Shown here piece after piece: positions 52,801 to 61,164 of a DNA stretch of 64,000 nucleotides (positions are counted from its first letter, which is position 1; each line of letters opens with the position of its first letter). Origin of the DNA: Maylandia zebra (taxonomy: Eukaryota; Chordata; Actinopteri; Cichliformes; Cichlidae); NCBI RefSeq assembly GCF_041146795.1, contig NC_135175.1, forward strand, positions 22,917,075-22,981,074. The letters are read 5' to 3'. A program made the translations under genes and the position numbers. Below the pieces are notes generated by a model. That model was not told the DNA's origin and did no database searches. It saw only the letters and a program-made list of their open reading frames with translations.

Positions 52801-53863
52801 CACCTTGTGTCTTTGGCTGTGGGTGATTCACAGAGGAATCAAGTCAAGGAAGAATCTACCCACATCATTTTTCTATCCACATCTCCTCTTGATTTCCCTG
52901 TGGGGCTGATTATAGAACCAATGATGTCTATTGTGGCCACTTAAATTGCAGACCCAGCCAGTAATCAGGACCAGTTAAGGATTGGGGGGAGTTTAGCATA
53001 TTGCAAGCTGTTCCACTATGAAACAAGTGACATAAATGAAGACATTACATCAGGAATCTGTCTGTCGTCTGCCGATTACCTCCACATTTCTCGTTCTTTT
53101 CTCATAATTCTACATAATTCTTCTTTTCTGTTTTTCATCTTCACATCATGTCTTTTTTTGCATTTTGCTTCAAATGTTTTTTTTCCTCAACCAGTTCCCC
53201 CTGCCTCTCCGCGTGACAAGATTTCTTAGTCTAACTGCTTTTACCTTCTCCGCTTTCATCCTTCCCTTGCTTTCCCCTCTTAGTATATCTAAATAAAGAG
53301 CCTAAACACGGTGGTTGGAGGGATGGAAGGGTGTGTCTTAGAGACACACAGTAAACATGATAAAATCTAGGCCACAAATAAATGTTTATGGCAAAAAGAA
53401 AGCTTGGAGTTTGTGACTGAGCGAAACAAGAAAGGATGTAATTTCTCCTGAGCTTGTTGTTGTCTGTCAGAAATAATCCCAACCATTCATATACACTCTT
53501 TATCTGCATGCCTTGTGTTTTAATAAAGGAGGAGGTTGCAATTGGACGAGAATTAGCAAATTTCACAACTTCTTAGGAGCAATTCCCAGCTAGTCAAGGA
53601 CACAATGGCCACAGAATGAGCTCGAAAACATATGGAACAACAAGGCTGATTATTAAATCATTGCGGAGTGTAACAGACTTGTGCCAGCTCCCAAAAGCAC
53701 CATGTGAAAACAAGATGTCAGCTGCTCCCGCCTCATTCTCTATCTCCAATGTGCAGCACTGCAGTTTGGTTTGTTCCATTGGGTTCCATCAGATGATGAT
53801 GGCGTTCCCGGGGCCAAATTCAAGTCATTAGTAGGCCCCAAGCTGTGCCACTTGCACTTACGT

Positions 53864-53928
<65 letters not shown>

Positions 53929-56900
53929 CAGTAACAATGACGGAGCACCCACTGGTGTTCTTCTCATCTCTGTGTATTACACAGCTAATCAGTCACAGCC
54001 TCGTGCAGCGCCATCAGACTGTCCTCAGTTCTTTAACTGTTTCAGTGCAGTATGACGTAAGATATCTCCAACGGTCAGATCATGTGTTGTTATACAGTGT
54101 GGTGGTATAAAGAAAGGACACCATCAAAAAACAGCAACAGCAATTACATCCTTCCATTATTTATTTCATAAAAACTAAAGTGATAATGCAGAAAAAGTGT
54201 GTGAAAAGCCAAGCACACTCCTATTGGAATTAAGAGGGAAAGCATCAGCCACATGTTGCTAATCAAATGCACTTTAACTGATTGTAGGCAAGTGTGAGCA
54301 CCTCCATAAAAGCACAGGTTTTGGCAGCTTGTCTGGGGCATTCAGGTGTGTTAGCACACTGTCAAGGAGGCAAGACATCAGTGATGAGCTTACAGAAGCA
54401 ATAGTTGCTGCCCATCAGTCTGGAAAGGGTTATAAGGCCATTTCCAAACAATTTAAAGTCCATTATTCTACAGTGAGAAAGATTCAAGACAGTTACCAAT
54501 CTTCTGAGGAGTGGAAATTCACCGAGAGCTCAGGCCGTGCAAAGTACAGAGAAACTAAAAAAAAAAACTCAGACGCTACAGGCCTCAGTTAGCATGTTAA
54601 ATGTTAAAGTTAGGGCGACAGTACAATTGGAAAAAGACTGAACAAGTGTGGCTTGTTTGGAAGGGTTACCAGAAAAAAAAACAAGGCAGACTAGCTTACA
54701 TTTACATCTTAACTAACAACAAAATGTTGGGTACAATGTTATTTGGGCAGACAAGACCAAAAGATGTTAAGCCATAATGCTCACAGCATCTCAGCACGAA
54801 CAACTCATAGCAGCTATGAAGAGCGGTGGTAGAGTAGGTGATGATTTGGGATTGATTTAAAGCCACAGGAATGTGCACCAACTGCGCTGACCACAAATAT
54901 CTTTGGATACCAAAATCCAAAATATCAACTATATAAAAGGTGAGGCCGACAGCTGTCCAACAGCTAAAGCTTGGCCAAAAATGCATTATGCAACAGGACA
55001 ATGATCAGAAGCACATCAGCAAATCTACAACAGAATGGCAGAAAAAGAAAATATTCAAAGTTTAGGCCTCTAACTGAAATATTGTGATGGGATTTTAAGT
55101 GCTAAATCCAATTGTAAATCCACAAAGCTCCATGAAGTGAAGCAACGTTAGAATAATAGAAGAGACTGATAGTCACGCAGAAAGTCATTACCTCAAGTTA
55201 CTCCAAGTTATTGCTGCTAAAGACTACAAGCAATTGAGGTGCACTTAGTTTTCCACAGGACCATATATTGGTTTAGTTTTGATTAAATAATGAATAATGT
55301 GTAACGTGATTTACTGTTCATCTGCGGTCACATTATTCTAATTTAAAAACCTGTCAATATTAGATTTATTTTTTAATGATGAAATGATATGTACAACCTT
55401 AGTCTCACTGACTGACTGTACACAACAGAACAATGGATTAAAAAGGCAATTTCTGGTATATTAGAACTCAGGTTTTTACGTTTTCGGTCCTTAATTCTGT
55501 GATATTACGATAACTGGTACTCCCAGAAGTAACAGGAAACAGGATGACATTGCTACAGTGGAGCTGGGGAAGCAAAAAACACGAGCTGTCAGAGACAATC
55601 AGACAGGTTGTAAATAAGCCAACAGATAACCTACACCACTGCACTTGGAGGAAAAATTAAAGCGACTACACTAAAGTGTCAGATAAAACTCCCACACTGC
55701 AGAGCAAATCTGTGTATGCGTGTTCACAATTATGCCAAGAAGGGTTGGACAGCAAAATGTAATTGATGACCTCCCACCATGCTTCCTTACCATGAACATT
55801 AGCACAGTGTTTTAATATTATAGGAATGCTGGCCAAAAAGTACAAAAGTGGTATGAAATTAAAATGAAAACAATTTCAATCAATTTGAAGTTCCAAAAAT
55901 TGAATGTTCCACTTGTTTGCAAAGAGATTAAGTTCTGCCATTGGGCTTGACAGTGTGGACTAGATAAAATATAAATAAATAAAAATCTTGATGGACTCTG
56001 TTACTGCTGAATACTTTATAAACTCATGCTGTGAAAAAATAGATTGCAGAGCAGAGAATGCCCTATATAACAAGAAACAACAGCTTGAAACTCTTCAAAT
56101 AATGAAGCTCAGCTTTTAACCTCAGATCATTCGAAAAGAATTGCTTCAAAAGAAAGGGAGAGAGAAATAGCTGATGATGTTCTCAACTCAATGCATTTCT
56201 GAAGAACACAGCGCTTGCTTCTTTAAAGAGATTTCAGTAGGTGAGCTGGCATTGTGGATTTTAAATCAGGGCTCAGTCGCTCTCAGTTCAGTGTGTTTGT
56301 GTATTTGTATGCCAGCTATGAAAATAGAGGCATGTCTTTATTGTTGTAAACACAGAAAAGGTAATTAATCTGTGATCACCAAGAGCCAGGAACTTACACA
56401 TAAGCCAAACTGCTGCTGGGAGTACGCTGACTAACACTGACTGCCTCCATCTCAGTTGTTTGTTGACTTTTCTCTTTCACTCTCATTCCCTTCATCTCTC
56501 CAATCTGCTTCACTGACACTGTGCAGAGTGACTCCAGGCTTTCGGCACACTTAACACATTTTATTCAGTAGCATATGCTCATTTATAATACAGAGTTAGA
56601 TCTAAAGTTACAAACAGTGGAAAAATGATTAGTCTATTAGGGCGCAAACCCAGGACAGAAATGTAATCAAGATCTTTTCCCACAGATTAACAACAAACAG
56701 TCAAAACACAAAACCACTCACAGCTGCTGCTTCAGATGAGCCAACTTTCTTTTTTTTAAAATCTTTTGCATGCTACATTAAAGAAAGGACAACTCTGTGT
56801 TCTTGTGTAAACAGCTTTAGTTCACGCCTGGCATTTTTCTTACCTTTTAGATTTATTTAATTAAGAAAAATCCAAATCTTTACAACGAGTAATTTCAAGT

Positions 56901-59900
56901 AATAATTTGCGCCCTGGTACACACTCACTTGAGCGTAGTCATCTCTGTGAGAGACGGCTGCGTGGCCTTCAGGTAGCTGGCTCGTCGTGCCTGGACCTTG
57001 GGCGAGGGTTTGGGGCTGCAGTCCGAGTCGCCGCTGTCCTCCTCAGCCATGGCCTTGATATAGCTGCCACTGCGCATCCGCCGGCATGGAATCTCGTCAT
57101 CTTTCCCCAGCGGAGAGAAATTGCTCCACTCATCCTGAGGCACCTGTAGAGATGAGGTGAGATTAGGTAAAGAGGTATTATATACATGTCACCCTCTGCA
57201 CTTCAGGGCCCCTGCAGACATACTTACACATGAATCGTGAGCAGACTCAAAAAAACAAAAACAAAAAAAACCCCAAACCCAATATTTTCTCAGTTGTCTG
57301 CACTGAACTTTATACCTGAAAAGATTCAGTAGTAACAGTATCAATGCAAAGTCTGCCTTGATCATACCATAAGCCTGCCAGTGCCAGTTGCCTTCTTTTG
57401 TCTGTCCTGTGATGCATGCTGCATATCAAATGCAGGGAATTAATTGTTTTGACAAAATGTTGCAGTACCTCAGCTTCTGTGCGCACTCCTGCCTTTTCAC
57501 AGACACTAATGAAGGTAAAAATAAAAGGAGGTAAAGCTATCTTCTAGCCCTAATCTAAAAGAGAGGGAGTCAAAGACAGCAGACATGGAAAGAGAGAGGG
57601 TGGGGGAAACAAAGGGGGTTTTGTTCAGCAGTGCTAAGGTGAGTGGCTGTTAGGGCACCAGCTCTGAAGTGAAAGAAATGAGAAACAGAGCGAGAAAAAA
57701 GTTCACAAGGATCATTCAACAGACTCGTGTGTAGCTAGGAAACCAAGCTGACCTTGATGTCAGGGGTAACTACAGACTGTGTTAACATCTCAGCAACAGT
57801 GGTTTGGATGGGGACGTCAAAAGTGAATTATTCTAAAACAGGGTGAAAAAGATGAATTAAAATTAAAAAAAAGGGTATTCATTTCGCTTTAATCAGCTTT
57901 TTAATGGAACATAAGAGTATGGAGGATGGTGTAGGCCGCTCCCTCTGGGTTGGAAAAAGGACACCAACTCTGAAGTGGCAAAACTGCAGTTCTTCTAACG
58001 GCCACTTGAGGCTGGATCCAAAAGCGAGTCATCTTCAGCTCTTAAACGAACAGCATACTCAAAAAACTATTTATGGTCTCTGTAGCCAGTGTTACTCTTT
58101 ACAACCGATGAGGTAAGGATGACTTTTTATAACCCACCCTTTTGGATTTGGTCTTCTGAGCATTTTTAATGCAGATTTATTGCATGCTATGAGGTAGAGC
58201 CCATCCCAGAAGTTTGTGCTTCTGTTTTGATTACTCAAATTCTTTTACTACTATTAACTAATTAGCAGACTGCAATTCATGACCCCTGCTTGATAACCAG
58301 GTGTGCTAGTGTTAGACGTTAACTTACTACCCTGTCAGCCAAAACTCCAGAAACCAGTTGATGACATCATCCCCATTTTAATATGCAGTCTGTGGATGTA
58401 ACCTCTGAATGTTTCATGAAAAGGGTCAATTAAGTGAGTGTGTGAACATCAAACACCGGATTACAAAATCCCATCCCACTAGGTGATGCAAATAGCATGT
58501 CTTTTTGTTTTAAGCATTCAAAAAGTGTCTGGAGACTAACTTGTCAGGCTGCTCTCCTTGAAAGCCACTTTTCCCTTCCGTCTCGCTCTCTGGAGAAAAA
58601 GCAATGGCTCTTTTAGGCTAGAAGAGTTGTTGCCACACTGCAGTGACAACATCCTTCCTTGATCTGCTCACTCCGTTTTTCAGGATGTTAAAATGCATGG
58701 CCATACAGAACTTTGTCTTTTATGTCTTGTCTTCTGTTGCCCTTATTTGCCCCCCCCCCCCGCCCAAAAAACCCCGCACACACATACACATGCTTTCGTC
58801 TATTCTCTCCGGCTTGTCTCTCCATTTCTTTCCTCGGGCCTAAATTTGCAGCTCAGCTCAATGCATGAAAATGCATGAAATCTGAAACACTTTTATCTTT
58901 TCCCAGAAAAGTGAAGCATGATCGGGTCCCTGTGTGCATGTGTCCCTGTGTATTTTTGAGCGCGTGTGGCCACCATGCTTAGGAAGTAGAGTGGTTTTCT
59001 CTTAATTTTTTGTCTGCTGACCTCTGATCTCATAGTAGCACCACACTTTTTCTTTGTAAATAGGATATATTCAGACATTTACAACCATATACCCACCAAT
59101 CCTGCTATGACCAATGCAATTATAATGTTAACAGCTGTAATAATGTAGTTCCATGCTGCAAGGTGTCATTAATGCTCCACAAACACAAACCAGTCAGGTT
59201 TTTACACTGAACAAAGAAATAATTATATTGAAAGTAAATGTAAGTTGTGCATAAGTAATTTTAATTACTTCACAATTTCCTGGTAATTTAGTGGAAAAAC
59301 AAATAATATTTTCTGAGCTTACAATGTAAGTACTTTCTGGGGTGAGGGCTGTATTATGGAGTGTTTTACTAGAAGGGAGACACATATTATACTGTAAGTA
59401 ATCTTAAGTACAACATAAGTTAAAAAGGATGATTAAATAATAAAAAATTCATCAACATAATGAAGATTAATTAACAATGTAACAAAATAAAGCTGTAAAA
59501 AGGCTAAATTAATCCACTTAATAATAAGGCTTGTGCCCTGAAAAGTACAGCGTATTTTCTGTAAAATTACCAGGAAATTATGCAATACTTAAGTAACTGT
59601 AACTGCATAAGTAATTTTAATTACTTCAATTTACTTACATACTTAAATTTTGCTTCCTGTAAAAATCTGACTTGTTATACCTTTATTCTAAATTACCTGC
59701 CTTTAAGAATTTGCATTTCAATATAATTACATCGTAATTTGAATTACAGGGGAATTAAGCCCTTAAACCCCAGCCATATAATTATAAATATTGTAAATAT
59801 TTCAGTGCATTCAACCACAACCACAGAGGATTAGATGGTATGTGATGAGTCTGAAAAATGTTTATGATTATATCAAGAATAAATTCAACAAGAGATCAAA

Positions 59901-61164
59901 GCTCAGGGGAATGAGATGAACGAGTCTGGGTCGCTGTGACCCTGATTAGTCTCTCTCCATCTCTCTCTCTCTAAATCACAATGACGCATGCAAGCAAACA
60001 AATGCAGATTTTGTGCAGAAAAACAGAAACATGGAGGAGCGGCTCACACCAGATGATGCATGAAGTTTGACACATTAGAGGTGGGGCTGTTGTAAACAGT
60101 CCTACCTGAAGGAAGTGGCAAGTGCGTCCCTGCTCGGCTTTCACCAGAGCTTTGTCTAGGTTGACTGAGGCCTTCTGGTAGACTTCTCTTGCTCTGCTCA
60201 CCGTCAGAGTAGAAGACCATGAGCTCTTCTTCAGCTGAACTTGGGCATCGAGTGCACTCATCAGCGGCAGCCCTCCACCGCTGCCCCCCGAACACGTTGA
60301 GCACTTCACATCGTTGTTGCTACGTGACGTCTTGAGAGACTGGGCGCTGATAGTGTTATAGGACTCCATGAAATACTGCGACTGGGATTTTTCTGGATGA
60401 CGCCCCATAGTCATGACCCCAGAGGGCAGGCCTCCACTGTTGCTCGCATGTTGATGATGGTAGAGGCACACTTCCCGGTCAAGCGTGTCATCTGAGCTCC
60501 AGTAGCCTGAGATGGCAGAGCGCATCTTAGGCTCCGACTTGGAGCGGTCTTTGCTCTTACTGCGCTTGCTGTGCTTTAAGGTGCCAGAGGATGATGGTGG
60601 ATCATCAGGACTGGATTTGCTGCCATTCATCCTCCCACTTCCTCCTCCACCAGACCCTGAGGGCCCCTCCAGGGAGTGTGACTTGGTGAAAAGTTTCTGG
60701 ACAGAGTGAACAAGGTGGCGGATTCGACCGGGGCTGTCACTGCGTTGATGCTCCACAGCAGTGCGCTTATACTGCAGTGTGTGGTAGCCTTCACGCCGCA
60801 ATGGTGCCTGGCTCTCAAACTGCTCTAGCAGGTTAGAGGGGATGCGATTGTTGTTTCCTCCTCCACCTCCCTTACTGCTCGGCCCAGTGTAAGGCACCAA
60901 AGCACCACACTCCTCCTTTAGCTCATGGTGAGAGCTGTACTGTCTGCGAGGGAAAGTGCAGCTGGCCAGATCAGGATAGGTACTGCACTCAGACTGGAAG
61001 GAGTTCCTTTGGGTATAGCAAGGGTGGTCAGCAGGATGAGCATCCCCAGAGTTTAGGAAGTAGGACCGACGATCTGAGTGTCCCAGGGTCATCGAGTCGT
61101 AAGAAGGGTCGCAGGTCACTGTGTGATGGTGACTGCGACTGCTGGACAGACCTTTCATTGTCAT
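17642..61164 (-). CDS. dlgap1: Postsynaptic scaffold DLGAP1 / SAPAP1 / GKAP (whole gene, ten coding exons)
   Basis: Ten minus-strand exons join with matching phases into 1016 residues (human about 977): 61164-60106, 57143-56929, 50208-50031, 47735-47480, 25543-25158, 25069-24990, 20947-20532, 19401-19310, 18563-18411, 17857-17642. The protein links PSD-95 family guanylate-kinase domains to Shank in excitatory synapses. Five guanylate-kinase-binding repeats with the R-x-x-S-Y-[LIMV]-[KR]-A pattern have Ser at 380, 409, 440, 474 and 527. Two S-I-G-I-Q-V copies (694-699 and 715-720) fit the dynein light chain sites known in GKAP. The GKAP homology region is at about 800-945. The C-terminal Q-T-R-L is the Shank PDZ ligand. 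The start has two in-frame ATGs (61164, 61158); the second matches the mammalian M-K-G-L-S start. No lesion was seen. Which teleost duplicate (a or b) this is cannot be told here. Confidence 0.95.
17858..18410 (-). other. dlgap1: dlgap1 intron between last two coding exons
   Basis: Intron of 553 bases with donor GTGCTG, a weak match to the consensus, and a CAG acceptor. The reading phase is 0 on both sides and the joined peptide keeps the family spacing, so I accept it despite the weak donor. Confidence 0.8.
18411..18563 (-). CDS. dlgap1: dlgap1 coding exon 9
   Basis: Encodes residues 895-945, N-P-N-A-H-P-R-P through D-L-A-G-F-W-D-M-L-Q and F-D-E-L-H-Q-L-K-A-N-N-W-K, part of the helical GKAP homology domain. 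The last eight residues before the junction differ from the mammalian sequence although their number is the same. Confidence 0.95.
18564..19309 (-). other. dlgap1: dlgap1 intron 8
   Basis: AT-rich intron of 746 bases with GTATGT donor and CAG acceptor. Nothing else was recognised in it. Confidence 0.85.
19310..19401 (-). CDS. dlgap1: dlgap1 coding exon 8
   Basis: A 92-base exon that completes Ile864 and encodes 865-894: L-G-K-I-R-S-A-V-G-S-A-Q-L-L-M and F-R-E-L-C-E-E-N-L, highly conserved in the DLGAP family. It belongs to the C-terminal GKAP homology domain. Confidence 0.97.
19402..20531 (-). other. dlgap1: dlgap1 intron 7
   Basis: Intron of 1130 bases with a GTGAGT donor. It contains short CA/GT-rich tracts near 19430-19456 and 19930-19960 and no other recognised feature. 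Confidence 0.85.
20532..20947 (-). CDS. dlgap1: dlgap1 coding exon 7
   Basis: A 416-base exon encoding residues 726-863. It contains M-T-R-S-N-S-V-T-T-A-V-Q-A-D-L, then S-R-D-A-A-T-S-T-V-S-I-Q-G-S-G-N-H-Y-H-A-C and the start of the GKAP homology region (D-P-S-I-L-P-P-P-D-P-W and R-W-F-L-K-L-L-Q-A-E). An Asp/Pro-rich stretch near the start differs from the mammalian sequence. Confidence 0.97.
20948..24989 (-). other. dlgap1: dlgap1 intron 6
   Basis: A 4 kb intron rich in short CA/GT tracts (about 21110-21150, 21385-21412, 23820-23860) with a longer GT run at 24379-24409. The stretch at about 23050-23210 (GTGACATCACCGTGG) resembles a worn copy of a common fish interspersed repeat, but I cannot name it. 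No extra exon was seen. Confidence 0.7.
24379..24417. repeat. (GT)15 microsatellite followed by a G run
   Basis: GT repeats of about 31 bases run straight into eight or nine G residues. Confidence 0.95.
24990..25069 (-). CDS. dlgap1: dlgap1 coding exon 6 (80 bases)
   Basis: A small exon found from conservation rather than from an open frame. The minus strand reads CTTAG, then codons for V-D-P-E-E-E-G-P then K-F-Q-S-I-G-I-Q-V-E-D-E-R, then TG and GTGAGT. It completes the first S-I-G-I-Q-V dynein light chain motif and carries the second. Phases (0 in, 2 out) fit both neighbours and the peptide matches the mammalian K-F-Q-S-V-G-V-Q-V-E-E-E segment. Confidence 0.93.
25158..25543 (-). CDS. dlgap1: dlgap1 coding exon 5
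   Basis: Encodes residues 571-698. It starts S-S-C-I-T-T-Y-K-K-T-P-P-P-V-P-P-R, a proline-rich SH3-ligand-like block, followed by I-S-I-T-A-Q-S-S-T-E-S-A-Q-D-A-Y-M-D and S-M-K-A-L-T-A-A-I-E-A-A-N-A-Q, a Thr/Ala-rich linker, and C-L-S-I-G-I-Q. Only 88 bases separate it from the next exon. Confidence 0.97.
30533..30565. repeat. Perfect 14-base inverted repeat (hairpin)
   Basis: Arms ATGTGGGCTTGTCT (30533-30546) and its exact complement (30552-30565) are separated by five bases. The structure could fold as DNA or in the intronic RNA. No coding context is present. Confidence 0.9.
31701..31732. repeat. Poly-C / poly-A tract
   Basis: Nine C residues are followed by about 23 A residues. This could be the tail of an old retroposed sequence, but no body was recognised beside it. 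Confidence 0.85.
34831..34873. repeat. Compound (GT)n(GA)n microsatellite
   Basis: A GT run with one GC interruption passes into a GA run, about 43 bases in all. Confidence 0.95.
36727..37150 (+). mobile_element. Internally deleted Tc1-like transposon with transposase remnant
   Basis: The left end reads CACTGGCCACTTTGTTAGGT, which matches the terminal repeat of a widespread fish Tc1/mariner-type element. From 36859 the frame opens with M-G-Q-K-G-N-L-R-D-L and contains G-M-V-A-G-A-R-R and D-R-L-L-Q-A-D-R-K, resembling the DNA-binding N-terminus of that transposase. Most of the helix-turn-helix and the whole DDE catalytic region are missing. The text then jumps to a distal piece (GGGAGATTCCCATCATGGATG) near 37071. 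No right terminal repeat is visible. It is a dead copy. Confidence 0.85.
39955..40445 (-). promoter_or_regulatory. dlgap1: Intronic CpG island with GC-box, candidate internal dlgap1 promoter
   Basis: About 25 CpGs lie in 490 bases while the flanking kilobases have almost none. On the minus strand a GGGGCGGAGGGGGCG sequence (40297-40281) is a good Sp1-type GC-box. It stands about 110 bases upstream of the first following minus-strand ATG (40170), which leads to a donor in phase with the next dlgap1 exon. This layout suggests a TATA-less internal promoter for a short dlgap1 transcript. Confidence 0.5.
40107..40170 (-). CDS. dlgap1: Candidate alternative first coding exon of dlgap1 (short form B)
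   Basis: From the ATG at 40170 the frame encodes 21 residues (M-P-L-L-Q-C-L-Y-S-A-L-V-A-M, then C-D-Y-W-I-H-L) plus one base, and then meets the donor GTGAGT at 40106. The phase (1) is the one needed to join the exon starting at 25543, giving a predicted 468-residue protein. That form lacks all five PSD-95-binding repeats but keeps the proline-rich, dynein-binding and Shank-binding parts. The new N-terminus is hydrophobic. The exon is inferred from the sequence; I know of no matching transcript. Confidence 0.4.
40505..41090 (-). pseudogene. Tc1-like transposase relic
   Basis: Read on the minus strand, this stretch keeps worn pieces of the C-terminal half of a Tc1/mariner transposase. One piece around 40880 resembles the F-Q-H-D-x-D-P-K-H segment beside the second catalytic Asp. 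Another (about 40770-40690) reads V-Q-E-A-W-R-T-I-P-E-N-Y-L-K, typical of the family's C-terminus. Near 40510-40535 the sequence resembles the T-T-T-G-C-A-C-A-G end of such elements. Many stops and gaps show that it is dead. The family is recognised from memory of consensus motifs. Confidence 0.75.
43552..43588. repeat. Perfect 16-base inverted repeat (hairpin)
   Basis: TTAATATAAAGGTTTA (43552-43567) and its exact complement (43573-43588) flank a five-base loop, GCAAC. It may be a solitary AT-rich cruciform or a small transposon end pair. No flanking duplication was found. Confidence 0.92.
47480..47735 (-). CDS. dlgap1: dlgap1 coding exon 4
   Basis: Encodes residues 485-569. It contains V-C-E-S-V-F-S-E-M-E-S-Q-A-V-D-A-L-D-L-P-M-P-G-C-F and the fifth guanylate-kinase-binding repeat (R-S-H-S-Y-V-R-A-I, Ser527), then a Glu-rich and a P-P-R-T-T-T-T-V-R-T-I-Q stretch. 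It ends in phase 1 at GTAGGT. Confidence 0.97.
47736..50030 (-). other. dlgap1: dlgap1 intron 3
   Basis: Intron of 2295 bases with donor GTTGGT (unusual at the third position) and acceptor CCACAG. It contains a tRNA-derived SINE at 48040-48363. The remainder is AT-rich with nothing recognised. Confidence 0.8.
48040..48363 (-). mobile_element. tRNA-derived SINE
   Basis: On the minus strand the element starts GGGGCGATCGTGGCTCAAGA near 48363. A pol III A-box-like TGGCTCAAGAGTTGGG is followed about 35 bases later by a B-box, GGTTCGAGCCC (near 48300-48310), as in a tRNA-related SINE head. The body has the conserved CACTTCACCCGTTGCC and GTAGCTTGCCATCACC blocks. The tail reads AAAGCGCTATATAAATAC and ends at TTTACCATTTACCA. 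This family is very common in percomorph fishes, cichlids included. The copy looks nearly full length. Confidence 0.85.
50031..50208 (-). CDS. dlgap1: dlgap1 coding exon 3
   Basis: Completes Lys425 and encodes 426-484: I-S-T-E-H-S-P-K-L-Q, the third repeat (R-S-H-S-Y-L-R-A-V, Ser440), S-I-N-R-S-L-D-S-L-D-P-A-G-L-L, and the fourth repeat (R-N-E-S-Y-M-R-A-M, Ser474). Phase 2 in, 0 out. Confidence 0.97.
51600..52260 (+). pseudogene. Non-LTR retrotransposon (LINE) ORF2 3' relic
   Basis: In shifting plus-strand frames the stretch keeps a recognisable order of conserved pieces: K-S-T-Q-E-T-I-Q-x-I-V-A-G near 51840, W-E-M-P-x-K-V-V-E-N-N-R-A-K-V-L-W near 51970-52020, V-V-I-D-V-L-I-P-A-D-S-N-K-Y-Q-G-L-K near 52090-52135, and L-E-Q-M-C-K-S-K-V then A-L-G-A-V-T near 52145-52200. 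These belong to the end of a fish LINE polyprotein with a terminal endonuclease-like region. Several frameshifts and stops show that it is inactive. The exact clade cannot be fixed by eye. Confidence 0.75.
53869..53924. repeat. (TG)28 microsatellite
   Basis: An uninterrupted TG run of 56 bases, the longest simple repeat in the window. It is likely polymorphic in length. Confidence 0.98.
54100..55350 (+). mobile_element. Degenerate Tc1-like transposon with N-terminal transposase fragment
   Basis: An open frame at 54329-54592 contains I-S-D-E-L-T-E-A-I-V-A-A-H-Q-S-G-K-G-Y-K and then K-V-H-Y-S-T-V-R-K-I, the first helix-turn-helix of Tc1/mariner transposases. Downstream text (H-Y-A-T-G-Q plus D-Q-K-H-I-S-like codons near 54990-55020) fits the worn catalytic segment. 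The tail carries TTAGTTTTCCACAGGACCAT near 55245, which resembles family ends. Frameshifts and stops after 54592 mean that no active enzyme can be made. The outer borders are approximate. Confidence 0.75.
56398..56495 (-). CDS. dlgap1: Candidate alternative first coding exon of dlgap1 (short form A)
   Basis: On the minus strand a frame is open from 56564 (after a TGA at 56567-56565) to a strong GTAAGT donor at 56397. It has in-frame ATGs at 56495, 56486 and 56450; the last has G at -3 and +4. The end of the peptide reads M-E-A-V-S-V-S-Q-R-T-P-S-S-S-L-A-Y. The phase (2) is the one needed to join the exon at 50208. The resulting protein (about 620 residues from 56495) would lack the first 425 canonical residues and two of the five guanylate-kinase-binding repeats. 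No phase-matching acceptor with a pyrimidine tract was found, so a first exon fits better than a cassette. Confidence 0.5.
56929..57143 (-). CDS. dlgap1: dlgap1 coding exon 2
   Basis: Encodes residues 354-424: V-P-Q-D-E-W, K-D-D-E-I-P-C-R-R-M, the first guanylate-kinase-binding repeat (R-S-G-S-Y-I-K-A-M, Ser380), E-E-D-S-G-D-S-D, and the second (R-R-A-S-Y-L-K-A-T, Ser409). The first codon is GTG after a CTACAG acceptor, so it is not a start. It ends CTCAA at GTGAGT, phase 2. Confidence 0.97.
57144..60105 (-). other. dlgap1: dlgap1 intron 1 of the coding region
   Basis: Intron of 2962 bases with donor GTAGGA and acceptor CTACAG. It contains the inverted-repeat element at 59192-59672 and a C-rich run at 58750-58760. 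Nothing else was recognised. Confidence 0.8.
59192..59672. mobile_element. MITE with long inverted arms
   Basis: The left arm (about 59192-59300) and right arm (about 59559-59672) are diverged inverted copies. GTCAGGTTTTTACA at the left mirrors TGTAAAAATCTGAC at the right, and AATTTCCTGGTAATTT at 59274-59289 mirrors AAATTACCAGGAAATT near 59564-59579. Each arm also holds the palindrome AAGTAATTTTAATTACTT (59253-59270 and 59609-59626). No coding capacity exists. This foldback layout fits a non-autonomous DNA transposon; the family is not identified. Confidence 0.7.
60106..61164 (-). CDS. dlgap1: dlgap1 coding exon 1 (353 codons)
   Basis: Encodes residues 1-353. Conserved family blocks include H-P-A-D-H-P-C-Y-T-Q-R-N-S-F-Q, R-E-G-Y-H-T-L-Q-Y-K-R-T-A-V-E, S-D-S-P-G-R-I-R-H-L-V-H-S-V-Q-K-L-F-T-K, S-R-S-N-N-D-V-K-C-S-T-C and W-S-S-T-L-T-V-S-R-A-R-E-V-Y. 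Several Gly/Ser runs are longer than in mammals, which accounts for much of the extra length. The exon carries 57 bases of leader (61165-61221) after a TTTGCAG acceptor, so at least one further 5' exon exists upstream. Confidence 0.97.

Larger units (their letters stand above)
50209..56928 (-). other. dlgap1: dlgap1 intron 2 (6.7 kb)
   Basis: It holds a LINE relic, a long GT microsatellite, a Tc1-like relic and a candidate alternative first exon, listed separately. A non-repetitive stretch at about 53520-53840 has no coding sign and could be a conserved non-coding element. The remaining parts show nothing recognisable. Confidence 0.75.

Noticed and set aside
57141..57143. Start codon at the beginning of dlgap1 exon 2
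   Set aside because: The triplet is GTG directly after a CAG acceptor and encodes an internal Val.
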